Source: Gammaproteobacteria bacterium
GTDB taxonomy: Bacteria > Pseudomonadota > Gammaproteobacteria > Thiohalospirales > Thiohalospiraceae
DNA length: 5,795 bases
Reading direction: 5' to 3'
Assembly: GCA_011322575.1 (NCBI GenBank)
Contig: DRMK01000165.1
Location: 1-5,795 of the forward strand
In this document: one piece after another, positions 1-5,795 of the stretch
Numbering within the stretch: the first letter of the stretch is position 1
How the letters are laid out: every line of letters starts with the position of its first letter
Made by a program: the position numbers and the translations under genes
Notes under the pieces: model-generated
The model's database searches: none
The model's input: only the letters and a program-made list of their open reading frames with translations
Told to the model about the DNA's origin: nothing

Positions 1-415
1 CCTCGGATTCGAACCACTGCGCCACGTGCTGGATGCCGACCACGAACGAGATCCCGGCGGTTGCCACCACCACCCTGGCCCAGAACAGGAAATGGTACTC
101 GGTCATTCCCAGCGCGGGGCCCAGGGTCTCGGCGTAGGCGGACAGTATGCTGAACGCGCCGCACACCACCAGAATCAGCACGAAGGCCTTGGGGGCTCCA
201 AACCGATCCGCGGCCCAACCCGCCAAGGGTCTGGCTATTGGCGCGGTCCATATTGCGGAGCTTGCCAGCAACGCGACCCCCTTGACGCCCAGATCGAACT
301 TGGACGCTATGGTGGGAACAAACGCCGCGCTGGAGAACCACAGCAGAAAGCACCAGAAAAATGCCACCGCAGCCATTATCAGCTGCTCTACCTTGTGTGT
401 TTTGATGTTTCTCAT
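1..415 (-). CDS. narK: NarK-family nitrate/nitrite transporter (MFS), N-terminal part, truncated by window edge
   Basis: Inner-membrane transporter of the nitrate/nitrite porter (NNP) branch of the major facilitator superfamily; it should import nitrate or export nitrite. The first 138 residues are visible. Hydrophobic segments lie at about 12-33, 47-68, 77-95 and 108-128. Arg62 sits in the second segment, eight residues before the MFS loop motif ADRFG (Asp70-Arg71). That is the spacing of the nitrate-binding arginine in NarK/NasA proteins. The stretch GISFVVGIQHVAQWF (121-135) resembles the NNP nitrate signature G-x-S-F-x-x-G...WF. The ATG at 415 is preceded by AGGGGAA (427-421, minus strand) at 5 nt, a strong ribosome binding site. 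The gene diverges from narXL, an arrangement also known in pseudomonads, where narK genes precede narGHJI. Whether nar reductase genes follow here lies outside the window. Family assignment is firm; NarK subtype and transport direction are not determined. Confidence 0.9.
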   Translation of the reverse strand, partial: MRNIKTHKVEQLIMAAVAFFWCFLLWFSSAAFVPTIASKFDLGVKGVALLASSAIWTAPIARPLAGWAADRFGAPKAFVLILVVCGAFSILSAYAETLGPALGMTEYHFLFWARVVVATAGISFVVGIQHVAQWFESE

Positions 416-445
416 CTCTATTCCCCTGTTTGCTGAACTGGGTAT

Positions 446-540
446 TTCCTGAATCTCTGGTAACCTCGATGAAAACCGGAAAAGCACTCCGGCGCTCTGT
501 AACCCAGATATGCTCCGAACACACGTCCCGGATTCAGGAA
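446..540. repeat. 10-bp inverted repeat upstream of narK
   Basis: TTCCTGAATC (446-455) recurs as its reverse complement GATTCAGGAA (531-540), with 75 bp between the arms. Both copies lie within 130 bp of the narK start. A 10-bp match in a region this size can arise by chance, so a regulatory role is only a possibility. Confidence 0.3.
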
Positions 541-562
541 CCGGACAACGTATAATTCACCT

Positions 563-607
563 GCCGGCATTAAGGGCAAATCACATGCCAAGAGACGGCA
601 TGCCGGC
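563..607. repeat. Nested inverted repeats, possible structured element
   Basis: GCCGGCAT (563-570) pairs perfectly with ATGCCGGC (600-607) across a 29-nt loop. Inside and overlapping the right arm, CATGCC (584-589) pairs with GGCATG (597-602) across a 7-nt loop. The two foldings compete for bases 600-602. No T tract follows on either strand, so this does not look like a rho-independent terminator. It may be part of a leader transcript or a protein-binding dyad; function unknown. Confidence 0.4.
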
Positions 608-839
608 TCTAACAAATTGATCCTGCGCCACTATGCACAGGAAAGCCTCCTCGGCACAGGCGGGCTCGGGAGCACTATTTCCGCCCACGGCAAAATGGTC
701 TGCTCCAACATGGTGCAGGCAACGAGCCGGGATGCACGGCATCGCAGTGCATGTTTCCTGCCGATCACAATCCAGGCCGGAGGTGTTGCTTCGAGCTGGA
801 GGCGCTCCCCGGGCGCGATTGCGAGAGCTCCGCACCTTG

Positions 840-869
840 TCTGTTCCCGTATCTCTCACATCTGTTCCC
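840..869. repeat. 9-bp direct repeat with 21-bp period
   Basis: TCTGTTCCC occurs at 840-848 and again at 861-869, exactly 21 bp apart, about two helical turns, so both copies face the same side of the DNA. On the minus strand this reads as two GGGAACAGA boxes. No known regulator consensus was recognised, and chance is not excluded. Confidence 0.3.
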
Positions 870-990
870 CTGCCTGAAAGGCGATACGGCCCATCTTACT
901 GAGTCCAAATTCTGGTGATCTCTGCAAGGGAATTTAACTACAGAAAGTAAGTGTTGCAACCTGGCAAACGTGGTGTTCCGCGCATTGTGG

Positions 991-1014
991 TACCAACAAG
1001 GGGGTAGGGGGGTA
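991..1014 (+). promoter_or_regulatory. Candidate NarL binding site, 7-2-7 inverted heptamers plus an adjacent third heptamer
   Basis: TACCAAC (991-997) and GGGGGTA (1000-1006, reading TACCCCC on the other strand) face each other across 2 bp. This is the 7-2-7 arrangement preferred by NarL. Each half matches six of seven positions of the E. coli consensus TACYNMT, differing only at the last base. A further GGGGGTA lies at 1008-1014, one base beyond. The pair is centred about 83 bp upstream of the start site predicted for narX, so it suggests autoregulation. Supporting this, the NarL encoded here has the same DNA-contact residues as E. coli NarL. No binding data are available. Confidence 0.5.
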
Positions 1015-1047
1015 ATTTTGCATCATCCTGAAATCACGGATGTTTTA

Positions 1048-1075
1048 TTGACGTTCTCAGGAAAAACCCTATTGT
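1048..1075 (+). promoter_or_regulatory. Candidate sigma70 promoter of narXL
   Basis: TTGACG (1048-1053; five of six consensus positions) is followed after 16 bp by TATTGT (1070-1075; four of six). Transcription would start near 1082, giving a leader of about 80 nt before the narX ATG. It is the best-matching promoter I found between the NarL-like site and narX. Confidence 0.5.
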
Positions 1076-1162
1076 CTGGAGGGGCTGCCGGTTGAGCCGG
1101 ATTTTTGGTGGTATCCCCCATTCTCCCGCTATCTTGTATCTGTCACCAGTGGCGGAGCTATA

Positions 1163-3094
1163 ATGGCCGATATGGCAAAGCTCACCAGAAAATCCCTGCT
1201 GCTGCGCATGGGAATAGCCATGGCGACCATAACCACCTTCGCCTTCGTCAGCATGGTCAGCTCGGTGATCATTGCGGAGATGACCCAGGGCGTGGCAGCA
1301 GCGGTAAACCAGGCGGGGACCCTGCGCATGCAGTCCTACCGGATCGCCAACGCCCTCGCCCAGGAGATGGCGGCGGGCAACGAGAAGCAGGTTTACGCAG
1401 CCACCACCGACAAGATGGTGCGCGAGTTCGAGTCCAGGCTGCTGGACTCCAGGCTGGTCTCCATCCTCTCCAGAAACCCGCACAACCGGCTGGGCGCGGC
1501 CTACCGCAACATCAGCGAGCAGTGGCATGGTGACATCAAGCCGCTGTTCCTTGCAGGGCAGGAGCCGGACGCCGTTCCGCCGTCGGCCGCTACGCGCGCC
1601 CGCTACCTGACCATGGTGGATGCATTCGTCGCGGATATTGACCACATGGTCAAGCTGCTGGAGCGGGATGTGGAGTCCAAGATCAGCGTGTTGCGGCTGA
1701 TCCAGATAAGCTCCCTGTTCCTTACCCTGATTGTGGTTTCGCTCACCATGTACCTGATGAACAACAAGGTGCTGGTTCCCCTGCGTGACCTGCTGGCCTG
1801 CGCGCAGAGCGCGCGCCTTGGCGACTTTTCAATCCGCACCCGTCACACCGGAAACGACGATGAGCTGGGACAGCTCGGTTACGCCTTCAACGTGATGGCC
1901 GAGGATCTCTCCAAGAAATACTCAGATCTCGAGGAGCGGGTAAGGGAGAAGACCTCCGATCTGGAGCGCAGCAATCGCTCGCTCGAACTGCTCTACAATA
2001 CCACCAGGCGCCTGTACATGGCCCCCGTCTCCGATACGGCCTACACTGCGCTGCTCAGGGACATCGAGAAGCTGGTAGGTGTCGGCCCCGGTACTATCTG
2101 CATCAACGACGAAAACAGCAGCGACAAGGCGTTCAAGCTGGCGACCACCCGCAATCCGCCTGCCGGAGAGGTGGACACCTGCTCTCCACCCAACTGCCCC
2201 GCCTGCTACGGAGAGCACAACACCCATATGATGAGATTTGTCCGCAGGAGGGGAGACGAGCTGCAGATAATCTCTACGCCGATCCGCGATCAAAAGCAGC
2301 AATACGGCGTGCTTCTGACGGAAGTTCCGCGCGGCAAAAAGCTGGACGAATGGCAAACACGGCTGCTGGAGGCTGTGGCGCGCCATATCGGCATAGCGAT
2401 AAACATAACCCGCCAGGCCAGCGAAAACCGGCGGCTCGCCCTGCTGGAGGAGCGCGGTGTCATCGCCCGCGAGCTGCACGACTCCCTGGCCCAGTCGCTC
2501 TCCTATCTAAAAATACAGGTGGTGCGTCTCAACGTCGCGCTGTCCCACCCTGCGGATGATCAACCGGTCGGTCCCATAATCGACGAGCTGCGTGAAGGGA
2601 TCAGCCGCGCCTACCGCCAGCTGCGCGAGCTTCTCACCACCTTCCGGCTAAAGATCGATGGTCCGGGGCTGAACGCGGCGCTCGAGGAGACGGTGGAGGA
2701 GTTCCGGGAGCGCAGTGGTATCATGATCTCGCTCGACAACCAGCTGGGAATACACCAGCTCAGCGCCAACGAGGAGATCCATGTGCTGCACATTATTCGT
2801 GAAGCGCTGGCCAACGTCACGCGCCACTCCGGAGCCGAGCACGCGCAGGTGACGATCTGTTACCCGGAGGATGGCGGCCGGATCGCCATACGGATCTGTG
2901 ATGACGGGATCGGTATCGACGAGGAGGCGGAGCGGGCGGATCATTATGGTCTCGCCATCATGAACGAGCGCGCCAACGGTCTGGGCGGGGAGATCTGCGT
3001 AGCCAGGCGCCCCGAAGGGGGAACCGAGGTGAAGCTCGAGTTTACGCCCAGCGGCATGAGCGAACCCGGAGACAGCATGCGGAGAACGGCATAG
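1163..3094 (+). CDS. narX: Nitrate/nitrite sensor histidine kinase NarX
   Basis: Inner-membrane sensor kinase that detects periplasmic nitrate/nitrite and phosphorylates NarL; 643 residues, slightly longer than E. coli NarX (598). Transmembrane segments lie at about 13-37 and 176-199 and flank the periplasmic sensor. The sensor carries the P-box around 49-60, with Asn49, Gly52, Arg55 and Arg60 in NQAGTLRMQSYR. A HAMP domain follows (about 199-252), then a coiled linker (253-275). The central GAF-like module holds a cysteine cluster (Cys340, Cys345, Cys348), as in classical NarX. The HisKA_3 helix has phospho-accepting His439 in ARELHDSLAQ. The ATPase domain shows the N box around Asn551, DDGIGI (580-585) and the glycine-rich stretch ending GLGG (606-609). 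GGAG at 1154-1157 sits 5 nt before the ATG; there is no earlier ATG, GTG or TTG in frame after the stop at 1049. The position of E. coli Lys49 is Gln50 here. The gene is cotranscribed with narL. Confidence 0.96.
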   Translation: MADMAKLTRKSLLLRMGIAMATITTFAFVSMVSSVIIAEMTQGVAAAVNQAGTLRMQSYRIANALAQEMAAGNEKQVYAATTDKMVREFESRLLDSRLVSILSRNPHNRLGAAYRNISEQWHGDIKPLFLAGQEPDAVPPSAATRARYLTMVDAFVADIDHMVKLLERDVESKISVLRLIQISSLFLTLIVVSLTMYLMNNKVLVPLRDLLACAQSARLGDFSIRTRHTGNDDELGQLGYAFNVMAEDLSKKYSDLEERVREKTSDLERSNRSLELLYNTTRRLYMAPVSDTAYTALLRDIEKLVGVGPGTICINDENSSDKAFKLATTRNPPAGEVDTCSPPNCPACYGEHNTHMMRFVRRRGDELQIISTPIRDQKQQYGVLLTEVPRGKKLDEWQTRLLEAVARHIGIAINITRQASENRRLALLEERGVIARELHDSLAQSLSYLKIQVVRLNVALSHPADDQPVGPIIDELREGISRAYRQLRELLTTFRLKIDGPGLNAALEETVEEFRERSGIMISLDNQLGIHQLSANEEIHVLHIIREALANVTRHSGAEHAQVTICYPEDGGRIAIRICDDGIGIDEEAERADHYGLAIMNERANGLGGEICVARRPEGGTEVKLEFTPSGMSEPGDSMRRTA

Positions 3095-3096
3095 AA

Positions 3097-3753
3097 ATGG
3101 AGCGAAACGGCATCAGCACCCTCATTACCATCGACGACCATCCCCTGTTTCGCAAGGGAGTGGCGGATCTCATAGCACTGGACGAAAGCCTGTCGCTGGT
3201 GGGCGAGGCCGCCAACGGAGAAGAGGGTCTGGAGCTGGCCCGGCGCCTGAATCCGGATCTCATCCTGCTCGATCTGAACATGAAAGGCATGGACGGGATC
3301 GAGACCCTGAAAGCCATCAAGAGCACCGACCTGGACTCCCGCGTGATCATCCTCACCGTATCGGACAACGAGGAGCACGTGGTGGCCGCCCTGCGTGCCG
3401 GAGCGGACGGATATCTGCTCAAGGACATGGAGCCGGAGGAGATCCTGGAGCGGCTGCAGATGGCGTCCCGGGGCCGTCTGGTGATCAGCGACAAGCTGAC
3501 CGAGCTTCTGGCCCACGCCCTGCGCCACGAATCCACTCCCCGCGATCCCAACAAGGCCGGACTGACCGAGCGGGAGCAGCAGATCCTGGAGCTCATCGCC
3601 AAGGGGCTGAGCAACAAGCTGATAGCACGGGAGCTGGACATCACCGAGGGAACGGTAAAGGTCCATGTAAAGCACATGCTCAAGAAACTGAACCTGCACT
3701 CCAGACTGGAAGCAGCGGTGTGGGTGGTGAACAGCAGGAAAACCGTACAGTAA
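3097..3753 (+). CDS. narL: Nitrate/nitrite response regulator NarL
   Basis: Cytoplasmic transcription factor of the NarL/FixJ family, 218 residues, close to the E. coli length (216). The receiver domain (about 7-125) has the acidic pair Asp13-Asp14, phosphorylation site Asp59 in LLDLNMKGMDG, Thr87 and Lys109. A linker leads to the LuxR-type helix-turn-helix (about 154-215, starting LTEREQQILELIAKG). The recognition helix TVKVHVKHMLKKL is nearly identical to E. coli NarL and keeps Lys188, Val189 and Lys192 at the same numbers. These are the residues known to contact the TACYNMT heptamer, so the same DNA specificity is expected. The start lies 2 bp after the narX stop, with GGAGAA (3081-3086) inside the end of narX as ribosome binding site. 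The tight spacing implies translational coupling with narX, its cognate kinase. NarP-like regulators are the alternative, but pairing with NarX favours NarL. Confidence 0.95.
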   Translation: MERNGISTLITIDDHPLFRKGVADLIALDESLSLVGEAANGEEGLELARRLNPDLILLDLNMKGMDGIETLKAIKSTDLDSRVIILTVSDNEEHVVAALRAGADGYLLKDMEPEEILERLQMASRGRLVISDKLTELLAHALRHESTPRDPNKAGLTEREQQILELIAKGLSNKLIARELDITEGTVKVHVKHMLKKLNLHSRLEAAVWVVNSRKTVQ

Positions 3754-3774
3754 ACCAGATGCACCATTCTGGTT
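3753..3774 (+). terminator. Hairpin at the narL stop codon, possible weak terminator
   Basis: AACCAGA (3753-3759) pairs perfectly with TCTGGTT (3768-3774) across an 8-nt loop. The left arm begins on the last base of the narL TAA. No T tract follows, so it is not a classical intrinsic terminator. It could protect the narXL 3' end or allow partial readthrough toward nirB. Confidence 0.35.
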
Positions 3775-3807
3775 CACCATCCCCGCCGCGGCATGGAAAT
3801 GGTGCGC

Positions 3808-3845
3808 CAAAGCCGGTTTGGCGGAGCCGCTTCCGGACGGCTTTG
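3808..3845 (+). terminator. Long GC-rich hairpin between narL and nirB
   Basis: CAAAGCCG (3808-3815) pairs with CGGCTTTG (3838-3845), and the loop itself contains a short GCG/CGC dyad (3821-3830). The bases just after it are CCATTGATTG, with no uninterrupted T run, so termination would be weak or need Rho. It may insulate narXL from nirB or be a 3'-end stabiliser. Confidence 0.4.
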
Positions 3846-3864
3846 CCATTGATTGTCTTGGTAT

Positions 3865-3878
3865 TTTATCAATATCAC
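3865..3878 (+). promoter_or_regulatory. Candidate FNR/Anr box upstream of nirB
   Basis: TTTATCAATATCAC matches the FNR consensus TTGAT-N4-ATCAA at eight of ten defined positions, with mismatches at the third and last. Its centre lies 61.5 bp upstream of the transcription start implied by the TACAAT hexamer at 3921-3926, a typical class I activator position. FNR control of nirB is established in E. coli, which makes the site plausible; it has not been tested here. Confidence 0.5.
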
Positions 3879-3896
3879 CCTGTTTTGGCATGCGAT

Positions 3897-3926
3897 TTGC
3901 GCTAGTTGCCAAGCAGACTGTACAAT
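3897..3926 (+). promoter_or_regulatory. Candidate sigma70 promoter of nirB
   Basis: TACAAT (3921-3926) matches five of six -10 positions. TTGCGC (3897-3902) is a moderate -35 element at 18-bp spacing. Transcription would begin near 3933, giving a leader of about 39 nt. The weak -35 fits an activator-dependent promoter. Confidence 0.45.
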
Positions 3927-3971
3927 GCCTGCCCCTTGCTAGTCGATGCGCTGGACAATACTGAAACCCCT

Positions 3972-5795
3972 ATGAACAAGCTGAAACTGGTACTGGTCGG
4001 AAACGGCATGGCCGGGATCCGCACCCTGGAGGAGCTGCTCAGGCTGGCGCCCGACCGGTACGAGATCACCGTATTCGGCGACGAGCCGCACGGCAACTAC
4101 AACCGGATCCTGCTTTCGCCGGTACTGGCCGGAGAGCAGGAGTTCGAGCAGATCGTGCTCAACGACGAGGAGTGGTACCGACAGCACGGGATCACGCTGC
4201 ACACCGGCTGCAGGGTGGAGCACATCGATCGCGCACGGCGCCGGGTGGTGGCGCAGGATGGCAGCACCGCTCCCTACGACAGGCTTCTTCTGGCTACCGG
4301 CTCCTCTCCATTCATAATCCCCGTTCCGGGACATGACCTGGAAGGGGTAGTGGGCTTCCGCACCATCGCGGATGTGGAGAAGATGCTTGCGGCCAGCCGC
4401 AACTATCGCAACGCAGTGGTGATCGGCGGCGGACTGCTGGGGCTGGAGGCGGCCAACGGGCTGCTGCAACGGGGCATGAAAGTCACCGTGGTGCATCTGC
4501 TGGACACCCTGATGGAGCGTCAGCTGGACAAGACCGCCGCCGGGATGCTGCAGCGCTCCCTGGAGGAGCACGGTCTGGAGTTCCGCATGGAGGCCGAAAC
4601 CGAGGCGATCCTGGGTCAGAAGCGGGTGGAGGGGGTGCGTTTCAAGGACGGCACGGAGCTGGCGGCGGATCTGGTGGTAATGGCGGTGGGGATCCGCCCC
4701 AACATCGATCTGGCCCGCCAGTGTGGCCTGCACTGCGAGCGGGGTATCGTGGTCAACGACACCATGCAAACCTATGATCCGCGCATCTACGCGGTGGGGG
4801 AGTGCATCCAGCACCGCGGTATCACCTACGGCCTGGTGGCCCCCCTTTTCGAGCAGGCGCGGGTGTGCGCCAATCACCTGGCAGAGTACGGCATCGGCCA
4901 CTACGAGGGGTCGGTCGTCTCCACCAAGCTGAAGGTGACCGGCATCGATCTGTTCTCCGCCGGAGACTTCATCGGCGACGAGCAGAGCGAGGAGATCGTA
5001 ATGCAGGACGCCTCCGCCGGCGTCTACAAGAAGATCGTAATCAGGGACAACCGCATCGACGGGGTGGTGCTCTACGGAGATACGGTGGACGGGGCGTGGT
5101 ACTACCAACTGCTGCGCGACGGCACCGACATCAGCGACATGCGGGGCCAGCTGCTGTTTGGCCAGGGCAACTTGGGCAACGCCGGCCACGGGGGGGAAAA
5201 CACCTCGGTGGAGCTGCCCGACGACGCCGAGGTGTGTGGCTGCAACGGCGTGACCAAGGGGCAAATCGTCAAGGCGATCCTGGAGAAGGGGCTGTTCACC
5301 CTGGAGGAGGTGCGCAGCCACACCAAGGCATCCGCCTCCTGCGGCTCCTGTACTGGCCTGGTGGAGCAGATCCTGGCCGATACCGCCGGCGGCGACTACT
5401 CCACGGCGCCCGCCACCCAACCCATCTGCAAATGTACCGACTACAGCCACGACGACGTGCGCAACACCATCCGCCAGGCGCACCTCACCAGCATCCGCGC
5501 CGTGATGGAAACGCTGGACTGGCGCACCCCCGACGGCTGCAGCAGCTGCCGACCGGCGCTCAACTACTACCTGATCTCCACCTGGCCAGGCGAGGTGCAG
5601 GATGACACGCAGTCCCGCTTCATCAACGAGCGGGCCCATGCCAACATTCAGAAGGACGGAACCTACTCCGTGGTGCCGCGTATGTGGGGCGGTGTCACCT
5701 CTCCCGACGAGCTGCGCGTCATCGCCGACGTTGCGGAGAAGTACGATGTTCCGCTGGTCAAGGTGACGGGTGGGCAGCGTATCGACCTGTTCGGA
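3972..5795 (+). CDS. nirB: NADH-dependent assimilatory-type nitrite reductase large subunit NirB, C-terminus cut by window edge
   Basis: Cytoplasmic siroheme enzyme that reduces nitrite to ammonium with NADH, normally with a small subunit NirD. The 608 residues visible compare with about 850 in E. coli NirB. The FAD-binding motif GNGMAG is at 10-15, the NADH-binding motif GGGLLGLEA at 152-160, and the second FAD motif YAVGEC at 273-278. Two BFD-like [2Fe-2S] modules follow: Cys422/Cys424 with Cys457/Cys460, and Cys486/Cys488 with Cys523/Cys526. The nitrite/sulfite reductase half-domain begins near 550, and NIQKDGTYSVVPR (558-570) and TGGQRIDLFG (599-608) are strongly conserved with E. coli. 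The siroheme/4Fe-4S cysteine ligands lie beyond the edge. The ATG at 3972 gives the family's N-terminus; no good Shine-Dalgarno precedes it. nirD probably follows, outside the window. Confidence 0.95.
   Translation, partial: MNKLKLVLVGNGMAGIRTLEELLRLAPDRYEITVFGDEPHGNYNRILLSPVLAGEQEFEQIVLNDEEWYRQHGITLHTGCRVEHIDRARRRVVAQDGSTAPYDRLLLATGSSPFIIPVPGHDLEGVVGFRTIADVEKMLAASRNYRNAVVIGGGLLGLEAANGLLQRGMKVTVVHLLDTLMERQLDKTAAGMLQRSLEEHGLEFRMEAETEAILGQKRVEGVRFKDGTELAADLVVMAVGIRPNIDLARQCGLHCERGIVVNDTMQTYDPRIYAVGECIQHRGITYGLVAPLFEQARVCANHLAEYGIGHYEGSVVSTKLKVTGIDLFSAGDFIGDEQSEEIVMQDASAGVYKKIVIRDNRIDGVVLYGDTVDGAWYYQLLRDGTDISDMRGQLLFGQGNLGNAGHGGENTSVELPDDAEVCGCNGVTKGQIVKAILEKGLFTLEEVRSHTKASASCGSCTGLVEQILADTAGGDYSTAPATQPICKCTDYSHDDVRNTIRQAHLTSIRAVMETLDWRTPDGCSSCRPALNYYLISTWPGEVQDDTQSRFINERAHANIQKDGTYSVVPRMWGGVTSPDELRVIADVAEKYDVPLVKVTGGQRIDLFG

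Larger units (their letters stand above)
416..1162. other. Long divergent intergenic region between narK and narX (747 bp)
   Basis: No convincing gene lies here. Several short open frames overlap on both strands, but none shows a recognisable domain or the strong third-position G/C bias seen in narX and nirB. The narX-proximal part (about 990-1162) holds a NarL-like site, a sigma70-like promoter and an 80-nt leader. The narK-proximal part holds two weak heptamer-like sequences (TACCCAG at 444-438 and TACCAGA at 462-456, minus strand) and inverted repeats. I could not find a clear narK promoter or an FNR box in front of narK. No tRNA or insertion-sequence end was recognised. The length is generous for two divergent promoters, so a decayed gene or a small RNA remains possible. 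Confidence 0.7.

Noticed and set aside
551..556. TATAAT on the plus strand in the divergent region
   Set aside because: No -35-like hexamer lies 15-19 bp upstream, and no plus-strand gene follows within 600 bp. On the minus strand the same bases give only a poor -10 for narK.
617..902. Plus-strand open frames of 86 and 89 codons in the narK-narX gap
   Set aside because: They overlap each other and a minus-strand frame, show no domain, and have no clear ribosome binding site.
1024..1047. CATCC/GGATG hairpin followed by TTTTATT as an intrinsic terminator
   Set aside because: The stem is only 5 bp with a 9-nt loop and sits just before the -35 element of narX, where no upstream plus-strand gene needs terminating.
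1159..1164. Perfect TATAAT overlapping the narX start codon
   Set aside because: A start site from this hexamer would fall inside narX, and no -35 element lies at suitable spacing (the nearest, TTGTAT, is 19 bp away). It is probably a coincidence of the start context.
3849..3872. TTGAT (3849-3853) and ATCAA (3868-3872) as an FNR site
   Set aside because: The half sites are perfect but 14 bp apart rather than 4, so one FNR dimer could not bind them in the usual way.
2944..3912. Long minus-strand open frame across narL
   Set aside because: It is antisense to the clearly coding narL and the end of narX, with no recognisable domain.
3939..5639. A 566-codon minus-strand open frame
   Set aside because: It is the antisense shadow of the GC-rich nirB gene, whose family motifs are unmistakable on the plus strand.

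Overview
The window is a nitrate/nitrite respiration and assimilation locus from a GC-rich gammaproteobacterium. The basis is a NarX/NarL pair close to the Escherichia coli type, a NarK-type transporter and a NirB-type nitrite reductase. Genus cannot be read from the sequence. The neighbourhood suggests a facultative anaerobe that senses and uses nitrate or nitrite; this is inference.

Layout. Positions 1-415 (minus strand) hold the 5' part of a NarK-family major facilitator transporter, cut by the left edge. Positions 416-1162 form an unusually long divergent intergenic region with no gene I can support. It contains a NarL-like 7-2-7 inverted heptamer pair and a sigma70-like promoter in front of narX, plus several small repeats. 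narX (1163-3094) and narL (3097-3753) are separated by 2 bp and form a two-component operon. A 218-bp gap follows, with two hairpin-forming inverted repeats, an FNR/Anr-like dyad and a plausible promoter. nirB (3972 to the right edge) is intact over its first 608 codons and lacks only the C-terminal sulfite/nitrite reductase part.

How it fits together. NarX should sense nitrate/nitrite in the periplasm through its P-box and phosphorylate NarL on Asp59. NarL should bind TACYNMT heptamers; its recognition helix keeps the base-contacting residues of the E. coli protein. NarK should move nitrate or nitrite across the inner membrane, and NirB should reduce nitrite to ammonium in the cytoplasm with NADH. 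The regulatory sites suggest control by anaerobiosis at nirB and by nitrate at narXL.

No previously undescribed system is evident. The most useful follow-up points are the two candidate regulatory sites, the Lys-to-Gln change in the NarX P-box, the unexplained 747-bp divergent region, and the two complete cysteine sets in NirB.
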